Of a stretch of 64,000 nucleotides of DNA, positions 33,301 to 44,515 are shown piece by piece. Made by a program: the position numbers and the translations under genes. Numbering within the stretch: the first letter of the stretch is position 1; every line of letters begins with the position of its first letter. The stretch is from Trifolium pratense (taxonomy: Eukaryota; Streptophyta; Magnoliopsida; Fabales; Fabaceae), in NCBI RefSeq assembly GCF_020283565.1, contig NC_060061.1:40833362-40897361 (forward strand), written 5' to 3'. The notes below the pieces were generated by a model. That model saw nothing but the letters and a program-made list of their open reading frames with translations. It was not told the origin of the DNA and searched no databases.

Positions 33301-36300
33301 TATAAGAATGAAAACATTGTCATTTAGAGAAACTGAACAACATGTATAAATTCAAAATCAATAGGGTGATGAGGTAGCATAAGAAAAGAAAATTAATCCA
33401 AAAAGTATTCACCTTTATTATTAGTCTGAGTTTTTTCTTTAAGATCAACATCTTCAAAACTTAACTTGGTATCCTGCATAAAATGAAAAAGATGTTTCAG
33501 TGGGTAGCAAAATTCATTTCCAATGTTGAAAAAGAGTCAAAAGAATGAATAGGGGAATGCCTTTTGTTTAAGATCAGCAACTAATTGCATAGGTGAAGTA
33601 GAATCCTCTTCAATAGTTGAATCAATTTCATTTCTAGATGTTGATGATTGAATCTCGGTGCCAATTTTATTTCCGCCACTTGTACCTTTGGTTTTAGAAT
33701 GTTCTTTTACTATTTGTAGACTCACTATCCAAATATATCTTACCAATTCATAACCTAAATAGCAAAAAGTTATAAATTAACATTTAACAACACCCATTTT
33801 AGTCAAAAAAAAACATTTAACAACACCCATTAGGTAGTAACAAAACATAATTTTTATAGTGAATGTTATCAAACAAATAAAAAGAACATTAGTAATACAT
33901 ATATAGTTCCTCTCATATTTCCTTCAATAACAGCATGATATGCATTATTAATTTATACCTAATTTATGTTCATCACAAGTGGACTCGAGAGTTGATAAAA
34001 CGTCAGTTGATGTTGAAGTCAAAGAGAGTTTTTGACAATTGTGTACAAAACGATGTTTTATAGTTTGAGATTGGATTTCCTGGAAAAAGCTTGGTAGTTC
34101 GACAAATACTACAATACGTAGATTTGGAATCCCAACTTTTTGATCAATTTCTTCACTTCCTCCAAATATTTTCTGTAGCTTACATGCTTCTTGTATCATG
34201 AGAAACTGTAACTCAGGTAGCTCTGTGCAAATGGAGGCTGGAAATACATAGTTCAACTTGTTACACTTCCTGACAACAAGTGCTTTCAGTTTTGGAAAGC
34301 ATGTCCTAATTGGAGACATATGACAATTTAATATTTCTTTATTCTCCACATCATCATCTTCAATGATATACTTCAAGTTATCACATTCATCTATTATTAG
34401 ATGATGCAACTGTGGTAGACATTTTAAAACACATGTGGAGAATATGATTTCCAATTTTTCACATCGGACAATTTTTATCTTCAATAAGTTTTGGAGGGAA
34501 AAATAATTTCTGGGACCCACAAAAAGGTATGTCATCTGAGCCAAATTATCCAACTCAATCTCTTTCAATCCTAATTTCCTTTGTTGTCCATTTATTTCAT
34601 CGAGATAAAAGATGCATTGAAATTCAGAGTTTATTGCCGTGAGTTGTTGCAAAGCAAGATGAGGTTCCAAGTCATATCCACTCAAATCCTACAATATATG
34701 AGAATTAGGAAATTACATCAAATCATAAATAAATTTTATATATAATTCTTTATTCCAATGATGTTAATTCTTAAGATTGATTAATGATTTGACAAGCAAT
34801 AAAATATATGGATGGAAAGAGGGGTACCTACCTTAATGGTTGTACTGTCCTGAGATTTTGACATTGAATAAACAAAATCACCAATAGATTTATTATCAAC
34901 CTTGGGGCATCTATCGATTGTAATTTCCGCCAAGTGTGACAATATTGTGTGATAGTTTTTGGTACCCATGCCAATTAAACTTGGAAGACCGGAAAGATAG
35001 AGAGATCTCAAAGCTGGAAGATGAAGGTAGTTATGAAGATCACTAGCATTAATGTTTCCAAATATGTATTCCAATTTCTTACAGTTAAAAACACGGAGCT
35101 CTTCTAATTTTGGGAAGACAATATTGACCCCAGTACTACTGCCATCTCCATTATCTACTACTATGTGCTCCATTTCATCACAATTATATATAGCCAAGAT
35201 CTCCAACAACAACATTTTTGATGCAACAGACAACGTAAACACTGATTTTATCCTTGGAATATTCCCCAGTACTATCACTTTAATATTGCACATGACATGT
35301 GATAGCCTTAAAAGACAAATCGATTGCTGTAGTGTAATCCAAATATAATAAAGGAGTTAATTTAAATCAAACCAAACAATCCCTTTACGTGCGTGCATGG
35401 GTCATTGACTTTTATTTGATATTTAAGTTTGTCATTATATTTGTTAAGATAATATATTAGTGATTTAATAATGTAATGGACTTTTGGTTGTAATTGGGCT
35501 TTGGGCATAATAGTAATTTAGTTTATTTATGTTTTTTATATATTCCTAAGACAACTCATTGTATTCTAAGCCATTGTAATATAAATCCTAGCCTCTTTTG
35601 TCTCTTTCTATTTCTCTCTTTGATTGATTATGTTGTTAACAATATTATGGTATAAAATTTATTTAAAATAAAATATTTAAAACTTTGTTTTACAATATTG
35701 TTAAAATATAAGTGAAACTATTGTGCTATTTTTTGTAAAACTTATTAAATGAATAAATTTGATTATAATTATCAATGATAAAGTTATCCAATTTTTTATG
35801 TATCCGCCACAAATAATAGTCCAGTGTATATTTTTTAATAAAAAAAAATTAGAAATTTGATTAGGAATATTTAGGATAATTTAGTAAATTTGTTAGTAAT
35901 TAACTTTATTGTATTATTATTATATTATTATTATTATTATTATTAATAGTTAATACTAGTATTTTTTTTTATGAAAAATATTGTTTATGACTTTATGTTT
36001 CTATTTATATATTCATGATTTTATTTTATGAATATTCATCTTATTTTTTTACGGACTATTTAATTCTATTTTTTATTTTAATAGATTGTTGAATTTATCG
36101 TATTAATCTATTTTGTTGCTATTTTTATGAGTTTAGACTGTTCTATTTTTTATATTTATCTTATATTCTTTCTATATATATATATTTTTTTGGGTAAATG
36201 ATCATTTACCCCCCTGCAAAATAAGGAAATTTTCGTTTACCCCCCCTGCACAGATTTTTTTTCTGTTTACCCCCCTGCAAAAAATAGATTCTCTCATTTC

Positions 36301-37490
36301 GCCCCCTGGGTGTACAGCAGGACAAGTGACTGTGCAAATTTGCTGACGTGGCTTGTACACATGGAAAAAAATCATTTATATTTATTTTTAAATTCCACGT
36401 CAAATAATATTTTTTTAAAAAAATTAAAATTAAAATTATTTTTCCTACAAAATTTAGAAAACGAATTTTTTTTTTTTCAAAATTTTAAAAAACATTTCCT
36501 AGAAATAACTTTTTTTTTCATACAAAATTATTGAGTATTTTTTTCCTAAAATAAAATAAAAAACGAATTTTCTTATTTTACTCCAAAAATAAAGATTTAT
36601 TTTCAAATCTTTTTGAATTAAAAAAAACAGAATCTTCGCCGTAATCGTTTGCTTCCACCGTCATGATTGTATTCGTCGTCGTCGTCTTCAGTCGCCGAAA
36701 TCATCTTCTACTTCATTATTGTCTTCTGCTTCTTTATATTTTTCTAGTTTTAGGGCAAATGGTTTTGATAGAAGAAGAAAACACCAATAAAACTTGTTTT
36801 TCTATTTTATATTTTTTTTGAAAATCTTTTTCTATTTTTTTTAATTCAAAGAGAATAACAAAAAATAAAGTTTTGTTTTTAAAAAATAAAGATTATGTTT
36901 TTTTTAATTCAAAAAGTTTGAAAATAAATCTTTAAAATTTTTATTTCGGAAATAAACTTTATTTCGGAGTAAATCTTTATTTTGGGAGCAAAATAAGAAA
37001 ATTCTTTTTTTTTTTTTTATTTTGGGAGGAAATTTTTTTTTTGTTGGAAATTTTTTTAAAATCATTTGTATGAAAAAAAATTAATTTTTTTTGTAGGAAT
37101 TTTTTAAAAAAATTTTGGGGAAACAAAACAAATTTTTTTTTTTATTTTGTAGGAAAAAAATATTTTTTATTTTTTAAAAAAATATTATCTGACGTGGAAT
37201 TTAAAAAATAAATATAAATGATTTTTTCCACATGTACAAGCCACGTCAAATAGGTTTGCATAGTCACTTGTCCTGCTGTACACCCAGGGGGCGAAATGAG
37301 GGAATCTATTTTTTGCAAGGGGGTAAACAGAAAAAAAATCTGTGCAGGGGGGTAAACGAAAATTTGCTTATTTTGCAGGGGGGTAAATGATCATTTACCC
37401 TATTTTTTTTTAGTGAAATTACAATGAAGGATATAAAACTTGCAACGTGGTTAAAAGTAATAAGGATAAATTAGTAACTTTCGTGGTAAT

Positions 37491-37558
<68 letters not shown>

Positions 37559-40500
37559 GTCAGGATCAAATGACACCAACTAGTTTGACACTAAATATTA
37601 CACCTCTCAATGTTTTAACCGATATATATATACTCCTGGAGTCAACGAATCACTCATATATATATATATATATATAAGAAAGTAAACTATATATGAAATT
37701 CTCAAACTATTCTAAGCTATTCATTTTCTTTTATTGACACTTCATTAAATTAGGAGCTATTTAACTATTTTTGTCTTTTCAATCTAATCATTATTAATTT
37801 TTATTTTTTCACACTAAATTATAATAAAATAATATTATTATAATTATTATCACATTACTTTTATATTTTTATTTATATAAGACTTATATTTTTACTCATA
37901 TATTTACAAGGTTGTCTATTTTTTGATCATTTCTACGGACCTATATTTATATTCATATATTAATACGCGTGAGGGCCTAATTTTTTTGTGATTTCTATGA
38001 AACCTATATTTTTTCTCATATATTAATAAGGTTGTCTATTTTTTTTTATGATTTCTACTATACTTATATTTATACTCATATATTAATACTATGACCTAAT
38101 TTTTTTGGTGATTTCTACGAGAGACCTATACTATACTAGTAAGGTTGACTATTAAGATTCAAATTAATTTTTCCCTTCTCTAAAATTTCATCTCTCCATA
38201 ACCAAAATCGACCAAACAACCATTAAGATTCAAATTAATTTTTTCCTTCTTTCCCTCTCAATCTCATATACTCTTCTCTTTGTTGTTTTTATTAATCTTT
38301 GATTTTTTTTTTGAAGCATTTATTCATCTTTGATATAAGAGAGAAATGTTATATTTTATAAAGCTTATACATTATAATACGTTGATGAAGGAGGTGTGAA
38401 TGATATTCTAATATATATATATATATATTGTAGATCTATTTTAATTTCTACATATGTTCTACTTGATATTCTATTGTCTTTAGATCTACATATTTGAAAC
38501 AAAGTAACTGTATCTCATCCTCTTTCTTTTTTAATTTAGTTCTTCCATCTTTTGTTGCATTGTGTACGAGGTATTAAACTATTCGAAAATTAGGAATTTT
38601 TGGATAATGGAGGAGTTTTAGATGTAAACAAAGTTTCAATCTAACCCGTAATAACGGACTCATTCAACCCGCCGCCTGTAAGCGACACCCGAACAAACCA
38701 AAGATATAGATGGTCGGAATTGAGTCCAAATTAAATGGTTGCAGTTTTTACCGATTTGGTGATTTTCGGTCCGAACTTGACCAAAACCAACCAATGCTCA
38801 AGCCTAGAAACAATTAATCCACCTATTTCTAAGAGAAGAAGGTGTCAAGAGATTTAAAAGCAAGGATTACTAGAGATGGGTCACTTTCCAACCAAAAATT
38901 CGTCCAATTGTTATCAACGACTATCTCAATTGCTCTCATAGCATCACATAATTCAGCCATGAAAGTTGAGCTTAAACCAAGATTTTCAGCAAAAGCACAC
39001 AGAGTATCTATTTTTTATAATTTCTACGCAAACCTATATTACTCCTCATATATTAATATGCATACCTACTTTTTTATAATTTTTACTAGGACTTATATTT
39101 CTACTTATATATTAACGCACATGTTTATTTTCTTTTATAATTTTTATGGAGACCTAAATTTCTACTCATATATTTTGCATACATATTATTTTATAATTTC
39201 ACTACAGACTTATATTTTTACTCAAATATTACCTATTTTTTCATAACCCCAAAATTTTTTTGTCATATTTTCACTACAGACTTGTATAACATTTGAAATT
39301 TTGAATTTTTTTCCGTGATCATATTTAGTACATTATAGAAATCTCTCTAGCAAAAGGTTAACTTAGTTTGAAAATGATGAATTAAATATGAATTTTGATA
39401 TTTTTTTTAAATAACTACTATACATAGGAAACAGGTTATGGTTGATAAAAAAAATTTAATTAACTATTGTACACAATGACTAAATTGTTGCTGATGAAAA
39501 ATTTAAATTAACTGTTATACACAGGTAATAAGTTGTTACTAATGAAAAAGTTATTTTAATTATTATAAGCGAGGAACAAGTTGTTGCAGTTGAAAATATT
39601 ATACATAAGGAATATATTATTAACTGTTATATACGAGGAACAAATTTTTGCTGATAAAAAATTTAAATAACTACCCATTAGGAATAAGATTTTGCTGATG
39701 AACAATTTAAGGGCCCGATTGGTTCGAGGTAGATGGAGGTGTAGGGGGTAATCTTGACAAAAAAAGATTTATTTTTATTAAATCTTTTTTTAAAAAAAAA
39801 AAAATTTATTCTTGAAAAAAAAATTTAAAAACAAACACAAAAATGTTAAAAAACGCTTTAAATTGGTTAAAAAATTTATCCAATTATCAGAGAGATTTGA
39901 TTGGTTAAAAAAACGTTTTAAATTGGCAAAAAGAATATTTTAAATTCATATAACATTTTAAAAAAATTTGTTTTTAAATTTTTTACTTTTTTTCAAGAAT
40001 AAAAAACGTTTTTTTTTTTTTTTTTTGAAAAAATGATTTAGTAAAAAGAAATCTTTTTTGTCAAGATTACCCCCCTCCCCTCCATCTACCTCGAACCAAT
40101 CGAACCCTAAATAAGTAATATATCGATTCTTTAAATATAAACAAAAATATTTTTAATCAAAGTTATCAACTTTAATATTTAATACTCCCTCCGTTTCAAA
40201 TTACTTGTCGTTTTAGAAGAAAAAAATTGTTTCAAATTACTTGTCGTTTTAATAATTTAAGGTTATATTTTGTCTATTATACCTCATGTAAATTCCAAAT
40301 ATTTATGAGTAACTCTTGAAACCGTAAAAGATTTAATATATATTTAGAAAACTAAAGTATTAATTTTTTAAATTCTTTTTGGGACATAACATATTAATTT
40401 TTTTTTTGGAACATAATATATTAAATTTATTGGAAAGAGAAAGTGTGTGCAAAAAAAAAATTATCAATGAATTAAAATAAGGGTATAATAGGAAAATAAA

Positions 40501-43500
40501 GTGCAAAACTACACTTTCTTAGTTATTTTTTTTTCTTTCTAAAATGACAAGTAATTTAAAACGGAGGGAGTTATATTTTTAACCGACTAATTTCGCACTA
40601 TACAATATTCGTCCTATGATAAAAAAATCGCAACAATGTCGCGACCCGTGCTTACGCAAGCACGGTATTATACTAGTAAAACATTAACAAGAAAAAGTAT
40701 CAAAAGTTTTAGTCAAAAAAGAAAAAATATCAAAAGTTAACATTAAAAATATATGAGAGAATGTTACCAATGAGATTGAGCAATGTTGCGGTTGATCCTC
40801 ATATACCGATGGGATTGGAATCTTAGTACTTGTGCTGCTACTGCTATCCCTCAATTTATTATTATATCCATAACAACACACATGACTCCATGGGAACTTA
40901 TTGGATTTGATAGGCTCCACCTCCAATTGTGTTTGTGGCTTTGAAATGGAATGAGATGACCCTTCAAATAAATCATTTGATTCTGGAAATATGCCGATGA
41001 AATTTGGCACATAACGTAGCTGCAATGTTTTCAGTGAAGCAAGTTCCACATCTTGGTGTTGGCCAAATATGTGTTTCAGATTACGACAACTTGCTATTTC
41101 GATAGTTTCCAATAACAAAAGGTCTTCCACAGAAAAAAGTGGAAATATAAATTGTAATTGCTGACATCTCTCAATATCGACAACTTTCAGCTTTGGAAAC
41201 AATATGTTGCAACTCTTGTCATCTGATTTCCTTTCATTAGTAACTATGTTTTTCAATTGCTCACAATCCCATATTACCAACCTTTCTAGCTGCAACAGAC
41301 TTTGAGAAGTTGACAAATCAAAAACAAAAACCAATGTTGAGCATGATTTTAGTGTCAGCTCCTTTAAATTGGAAAACACATTTGGTACTGGAGAACCAAT
41401 ATGTTTAGTGTCTATGAGGCACTCTAGTTGTGAAAAATCTGTCAAACGAAGCTCAATTAGATCATTCATACCTTGATCCATAGGAACAATTTCCGGCATG
41501 AGATTTCTCCACCCCTTCTTAGTTCCTTCCAATCCAAGAATCTCTGCTGTTGGAATCACTTGCTTAACTGTAGCTTCTGACAAATAATTATGTTGAAGAG
41601 ACACATATTTTGATAGTGAAAAATCGTACATATCACTAAAAACATCAATGAGTTGATACCTTTCCAATGCAGGTAAGGTTATTTCCTGACAAAAACTATT
41701 AAAACTAAGCCTGAAGTACAATTCCTCAAGTGATGGGCATCTTTGGATAACTTCAAATGGATTCTTATCTATAATTTTACACTTTTCCAAGTTCAACAAT
41801 CGAAGTTTCTTCAATTTAGCAATTTCTTGTGGAAGTTCTTCAATTGTACATTGATTCAAATCAAGTGTCTCAAGACTTTGCAGGCTTCCCAAAACAGAGA
41901 TGTCACCCAAATCGACACTTTTAATTAATAGAGAATGAATATTCGTCAATGACCGAATTGATTGTGGTAATGATAAAGTAACTTGTTCATCTACTATCAA
42001 ATTCAAAACTCGAAGCCCTGCAATATTTTCAAAGAAAGAATCCACAAAGCCAGCTGTGACCATGATTAGAATCAGAATCTGAAGTTTAGAACCATCAAAC
42101 CTAGAGGAACACAAGTCCATTGGATTTCCATCAAATAACAAATATCTGATATTATCTCTTCCAGCCAATGATGACTTTTGATTTTTGTTAGAAGAATCTA
42201 CCACTAGAATCTCTTGGTTCGCAATCCATTGGGCTACTTCACGAATCAAGTCATGCATTTTAACATCTCTTGTCTTAAAAAATGAACATGAATCAAGGAG
42301 TAAACATGAATCAATGAGTTTATTTTTGGCTACAACTACTAGATTTCGAGCATCGTTGTATTTGTCATAACCTTGCCCAAAGAGGCCGACTCCTATGCCA
42401 AGTCTAGTTAATATTTCAGTAGAGATCACTTCATCTTCTTGGAATACAGAACATAAGAGGAACAATTCCTTGGCTGTTTTGTCCTTCAAATTTTCATAGC
42501 TAAACTTCAAACATTTATAAATGTCAACCAAATTTTCATCAACATCACCCATGGACATTGGCCTTTGTAAGGACTTTAAGGCAACATCCCACTCTTCTCG
42601 ACCTTTTTGTCCCTTCAAACTGCTGGCGATGGTAGAAATTGCAACAGGTAATCTTTTGCATTCAAGTGAAATTTTGCGTCCCTGTTTGAGAAGACCTTTG
42701 GAGGAAATATTACTTAGCTCAGCATACCTTTGGAACATGGCCCATGCGTCTTCTTCGGATAAGAGCTCTAGTTGAATTGTTATTCCACATGCCATTTTGT
42801 TGCATACCCACAAATATCGTGTGGTTACAAGAACTTTGCATCCTTTGTGATTATCACTATTTGGAATCCCTATGTCATCAAAATTGAGATATCCCCACAC
42901 ATCATCCAATATCACAAGAATTTTCTCACCATTGGTTAATCGGTTCCATAGCTTTTCAGGCCTGTTTGACTCATTGTTGTCCTCCCATACCAATCCCAAG
43001 GGTCCGGCGATATCATCTTGAATCTTTTTTATATTAGGAGTATTTGACACTGTAGTAATGATAACACGATTGAATTGCATCGAAGCCTTAAGTTGTTTGC
43101 CCACTTCTTTTGCCAATGTAGTTTTACCTGTGCCCCCCATCCCATGCAATCCAATTGTATAGTATCTGTCATCTTTTAGTGCATCCAAAAGCTCTTTGTA
43201 TCTCAACTCCCTACTTTTAAAAGAAATGTAATATTGAGAAGAATAACGCTCAACATCTGGTAGACGACGAGCGAGTTCAATATTTTCAAGTTTCTCTGCC
43301 TTTTCAACCAATTTTTTAGTTTCCTCTATCTTGTTTGCCAACTCCTCTCCCCTTTTATATTGCCATATGCAATCAGGACAAATTCCAAAAAAACATCTTT
43401 GTTTTGTCTTAGTGTCCTCTTGAATGAGCTTCTCAGCATGCTCTTCCCAAAATTGAGCATTAAATTGAATATCTTTATCTTTGTCAATAGCCACTTCAAA

Positions 43501-43662
43501 ACGTTGTCTCATAGTTTTCCTTTCTGCTTCCAACTTATCCTTTTCGTCATTGAATTCCTTAGCAATGCACTTGAAGCAAAATAGATAACGTGATTTTTCT
43601 ATTGCACCGATTATACATTTCTCTACAAATGTCTTCCCCACATCTAATAGGAAACCCTCCAT
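29835..43662 (-). CDS. Copy B: CC-NB-LRR protein with MATH-associated-like C-terminal domain, 15 exons
   Basis: Paralogue of copy A. Proposed exons: 43662-40768, 35326-34832, 34688-33959, 33754-33561, 33473-33413, 33293-33235, 33144-33076, 32968-32861, 32760-32647, 32414-32294, 32207-32133, 32045-32020, 30733-30667, 30571-30446, 30364-29835. They total 5670 nt (1890 codons) with matching phases throughout. Domains: CC, NB-ARC with P-loop at 174-182, kinase-2 ILDDVW, VLVTTR, MHD (469-471), LRRs to about 1373, repeated linker (1374-1714), C-terminal domain (1715-1889). The GLPL motif reads RLPVAI, so its Gly is Arg. Exons 4 and 8 end with GC donors. The donor of the tiny exon 12 is ambiguous (AAG|GTAG or GTA|GTAAG). 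Confidence 0.8.
30446..33754 (-). CDS. Copy B exons 4-14: repeated linker exons
   Basis: Eleven small exons encode a Ser/Thr/Lys/Glu-rich linker. Exons 10-11-12 (32414-32294, 32207-32133, 32045-32020) are paralogous in order to 13-14 and the start of 15 (30733-30667, 30571-30446, 30364 on): they begin GAATATGGTGATG / GAAGATGGTGATG, TTTCTTTAAATGATGATGCT / TTTCTCGGAATGATGATGCT and GGGACCCTTCTCAAATAG / GAGACCCTTCTCAAAAAG. Exon 6 shares the last motif. The module 10-12 is 222 nt, phase 0 to phase 0, so it can be gained or lost without frameshift. No known domain. Confidence 0.65.
30951..31308 (-). repeat. Old TRIM element in intron 12 of copy B
   Basis: Terminal direct repeats related to the 121-bp LTRs at 5693-6035, in reverse orientation: TCTTAGATTTGAG at the left and GACTTCTTAACA at the right, with a mutated primer-binding site (GCTCTGATACGA) next to the right LTR. 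The LTRs are clearly diverged, so it is older than the copy A TRIM. It is shared with copy C (60677-61034). No convincing target duplication was found. Confidence 0.7.
31384..31966 (+). mobile_element. 5'-truncated LINE in intron 12 of copy B
   Basis: The plus strand encodes a degenerate LINE tail with the zinc-binding RT-associated pattern WQTIVWTIWNSRND and ends in a short poly(A). It is flanked by a direct repeat of about 15 bp (AATTACATGGAAATTA, 31368-31383; AATCACATGGCAATTA, 31967-31982). In copy C the two repeats are identical. Frameshifted and 5'-truncated. Confidence 0.75.
33959..35326 (-). CDS. Copy B exons 2 and 3: additional LRRs
   Basis: Exon 2 is 35326-34832 and exon 3 is 34688-33959, with the same splice signals and phases as in copy A (CTACAG acceptor, GTAGGT donor, TTGTAG acceptor, GTATAA donor). 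They encode about 408 residues of LRR. Compared with A, exon 2 has one more codon near the end and exon 3 is two codons shorter. Confidence 0.8.
35442..35641 (+). mobile_element. Solo LTR, 200 bp, in intron 1 of copy B
   Basis: Begins TGTTAAGATAA and ends TTGTTAACA, flanked by the 5-bp duplication ATATT (35437-35441 and 35642-35646). Copy A has the uninterrupted site near 4735. Left by recombination between the LTRs of a small LTR element. Confidence 0.88.
36192..37400. mobile_element. Mutator-like foldback element in intron 1 of copy B
   Basis: Both ends are GGGTAAATGATCATTTACCC, itself a palindrome, and the terminal inverted repeats extend about 190 bp (through CAGCAGGACAAGTGACTGTG near 36315 and its inverse near 37265). 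A 9-bp duplication TATTTTTTT flanks it (36183-36191 and 37401-37409), the size made by Mutator-type transposases. Copy A has the empty site near 5325. No transposase; the core is A/T homopolymer-rich. Confidence 0.85.
37557..37655. repeat. Truncated TA-flanked MITE, copy B
   Basis: Counterpart of 5463-5566, after a (TA)n run at about 37493-37556. Keeps GTCAGGATCAAATGACACC and ACTAGTTTGACAC of the full-length element at 28435. Confidence 0.6.
38840..39003 (-). pseudogene. Non-LTR RNase H-like fragment, copy B
   Basis: Same RNase H-like scrap as at 6955-7158 (AFAENLGLSSTFMAELCDA, FWLESDPSLVILAFKSLD). Intronic transposon debris. Confidence 0.6.
39711..40107. repeat. PIF/Harbinger (Tourist)-like MITE, copy B
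   Basis: Same element as 7939-8305: GGGCCCGATTGGTTCGAGG and inverse, TAA on both sides. It has an extra partial repeat of AAACG(C/T)TTTAAATTGG inside. Confidence 0.8.
40185..40570. repeat. Stowaway-like MITE, copy B
   Basis: Same element as 8383-8767; CTCCCTCCGTTTC at the left and ACGGAGGGAG at the right. The right-hand TA has changed to TT. Confidence 0.8.
40646..40676 (+). repeat. Helitron-like 3' terminus in intron 1 of copy B
   Basis: CCGTGCTTACGCAAGCACGG forms a perfect 8-bp stem with a 4-nt loop; seven bases later comes CTAG followed by T, the arrangement of Helitron 3' ends. It lies 91 bp past the exon 1 splice donor. The 5' end (TC) was not located. Confidence 0.65.
40768..43662 (-). 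CDS. Copy B exon 1: CC, NB-ARC and first LRRs
   Basis: Residues 1-965, the same layout as copy A exon 1 and roughly 85-90% alike by eye. Intact P-loop GMGGTGKTT, ILDDVW, VLVTTR, MHDLIREVA. Differences: Arg replaces Gly in GLPL, an insertion before the MHD (DSCSFFK), an extra LRR (IERCQQLQFIF...LKTLQLRYVP) and loss of the NNLKELC segment of A. The donor GGTAAC (40767) is conserved. Without splicing, the frame would end at 40684. Confidence 0.88.
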
Positions 43663-44314
43663 CTAAATCCAGTTCAATAGATCAATGTTAGTCATAAAAA
43701 GGTATATTTTTAAGTATACATTATTTAATTTTTTTTCTAATTAAGTTAAATGAGAAATACATATAACATTAAAGGTATATGTAGATCAAAATAAAAATAA
43801 AATGCTAACTACTATTTTTATATAGAAAAGAAAAATTACTATTATTTCGATAGAGAGATACATTAGGAACTGTTCATATTTTTGTCATTTAACTGCTTGT
43901 TGACAGTAGGGTTTTTTGTTATCATGCTTGTACTCTTAAATATTGTAATAAAATTTGGTTTGATACTTGCTTGTGTTTCTTTACATTTTTTGCATTTTAA
44001 GCTTCTGTCAATTTACATTCATACAATATATTTCCCAATCCTAGATATACCCCAAAAAGCTCTCAATCATTGGTTATTAATGACCCAATGATTCCAACTT
44101 TTTGCCTCTCTAAGATCCCCAAAACCGTAGCACACATCCCAAGAATGAAAGAACTGGAGTAGCTTGAGAATGAGTTCTTAAAGGAGTTAGCAAGAAGAGA
44201 AGAACTAATATGTTTATGAAGAAGACATTGGTCAAACATCTCTCTCAAGATGAAGACGTCAGAAATGAAGAAAAGGAAATGGAAATCATTAATATTGACT
44301 CATAAATCAGAACC
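43663..44314. other. 5' flank of copy B
   Basis: The first 130 bp match the flank of copy A and then the two diverge. No gene; no promoter motif that I would name. Confidence 0.4.
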
Positions 44315-44515
44315 AAGGGATTAAAATCAAGGTTCAGATCAATACATCAAAATGATATTTCAGATCAACACTTCAAAATGGTAATTCAGAGCAGTACATC
44401 AGAGTGGTACTTTCGGTACATGTACTTCAGATCAGTACATCATAATGGTACTTCAGAATGGTACATCAAAATAGTACTTCAGAACAGTCTTTAGAATGGT
44501 GCTTCAGACTCATGA
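44315..44515. repeat. Degenerate tandem repeat
   Basis: About nine imperfect units of the form TTCAGA-CAGTACATCA-AATGGTA, spaced 20-25 bp apart. It may be part of an old LTR. Confidence 0.6.

Larger units (their letters stand above)
22592..35393. repeat. Segmental duplication, unit 1 (partner 50960-64000)
   Basis: The order gypsy relic, intergenic DNA, SINE, palindromic MITE, 3' exons of an NLR gene is repeated at 50960-64000 with high identity. The offset changes from 28.4 kb to 30.2 kb to 29.7 kb, each step explained by an identifiable indel: a 692-bp deletion at 23546, replacement of 24455-24590 by an LTR-like block in unit 2, and the MITE at 28435 present only in unit 1. Confidence 0.9.
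35327..40767 (-). other. Intron 1 of copy B
   Basis: 5.4 kb intron colinear with intron 1 of copy A. Relative to A it gained a solo LTR (35442-35641) and a 1.2-kb foldback element (36192-37400), and lacks the TRIM. It also carries the shared MITEs, the LINE scrap and a better-preserved Helitron-like end. Confidence 0.75.
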
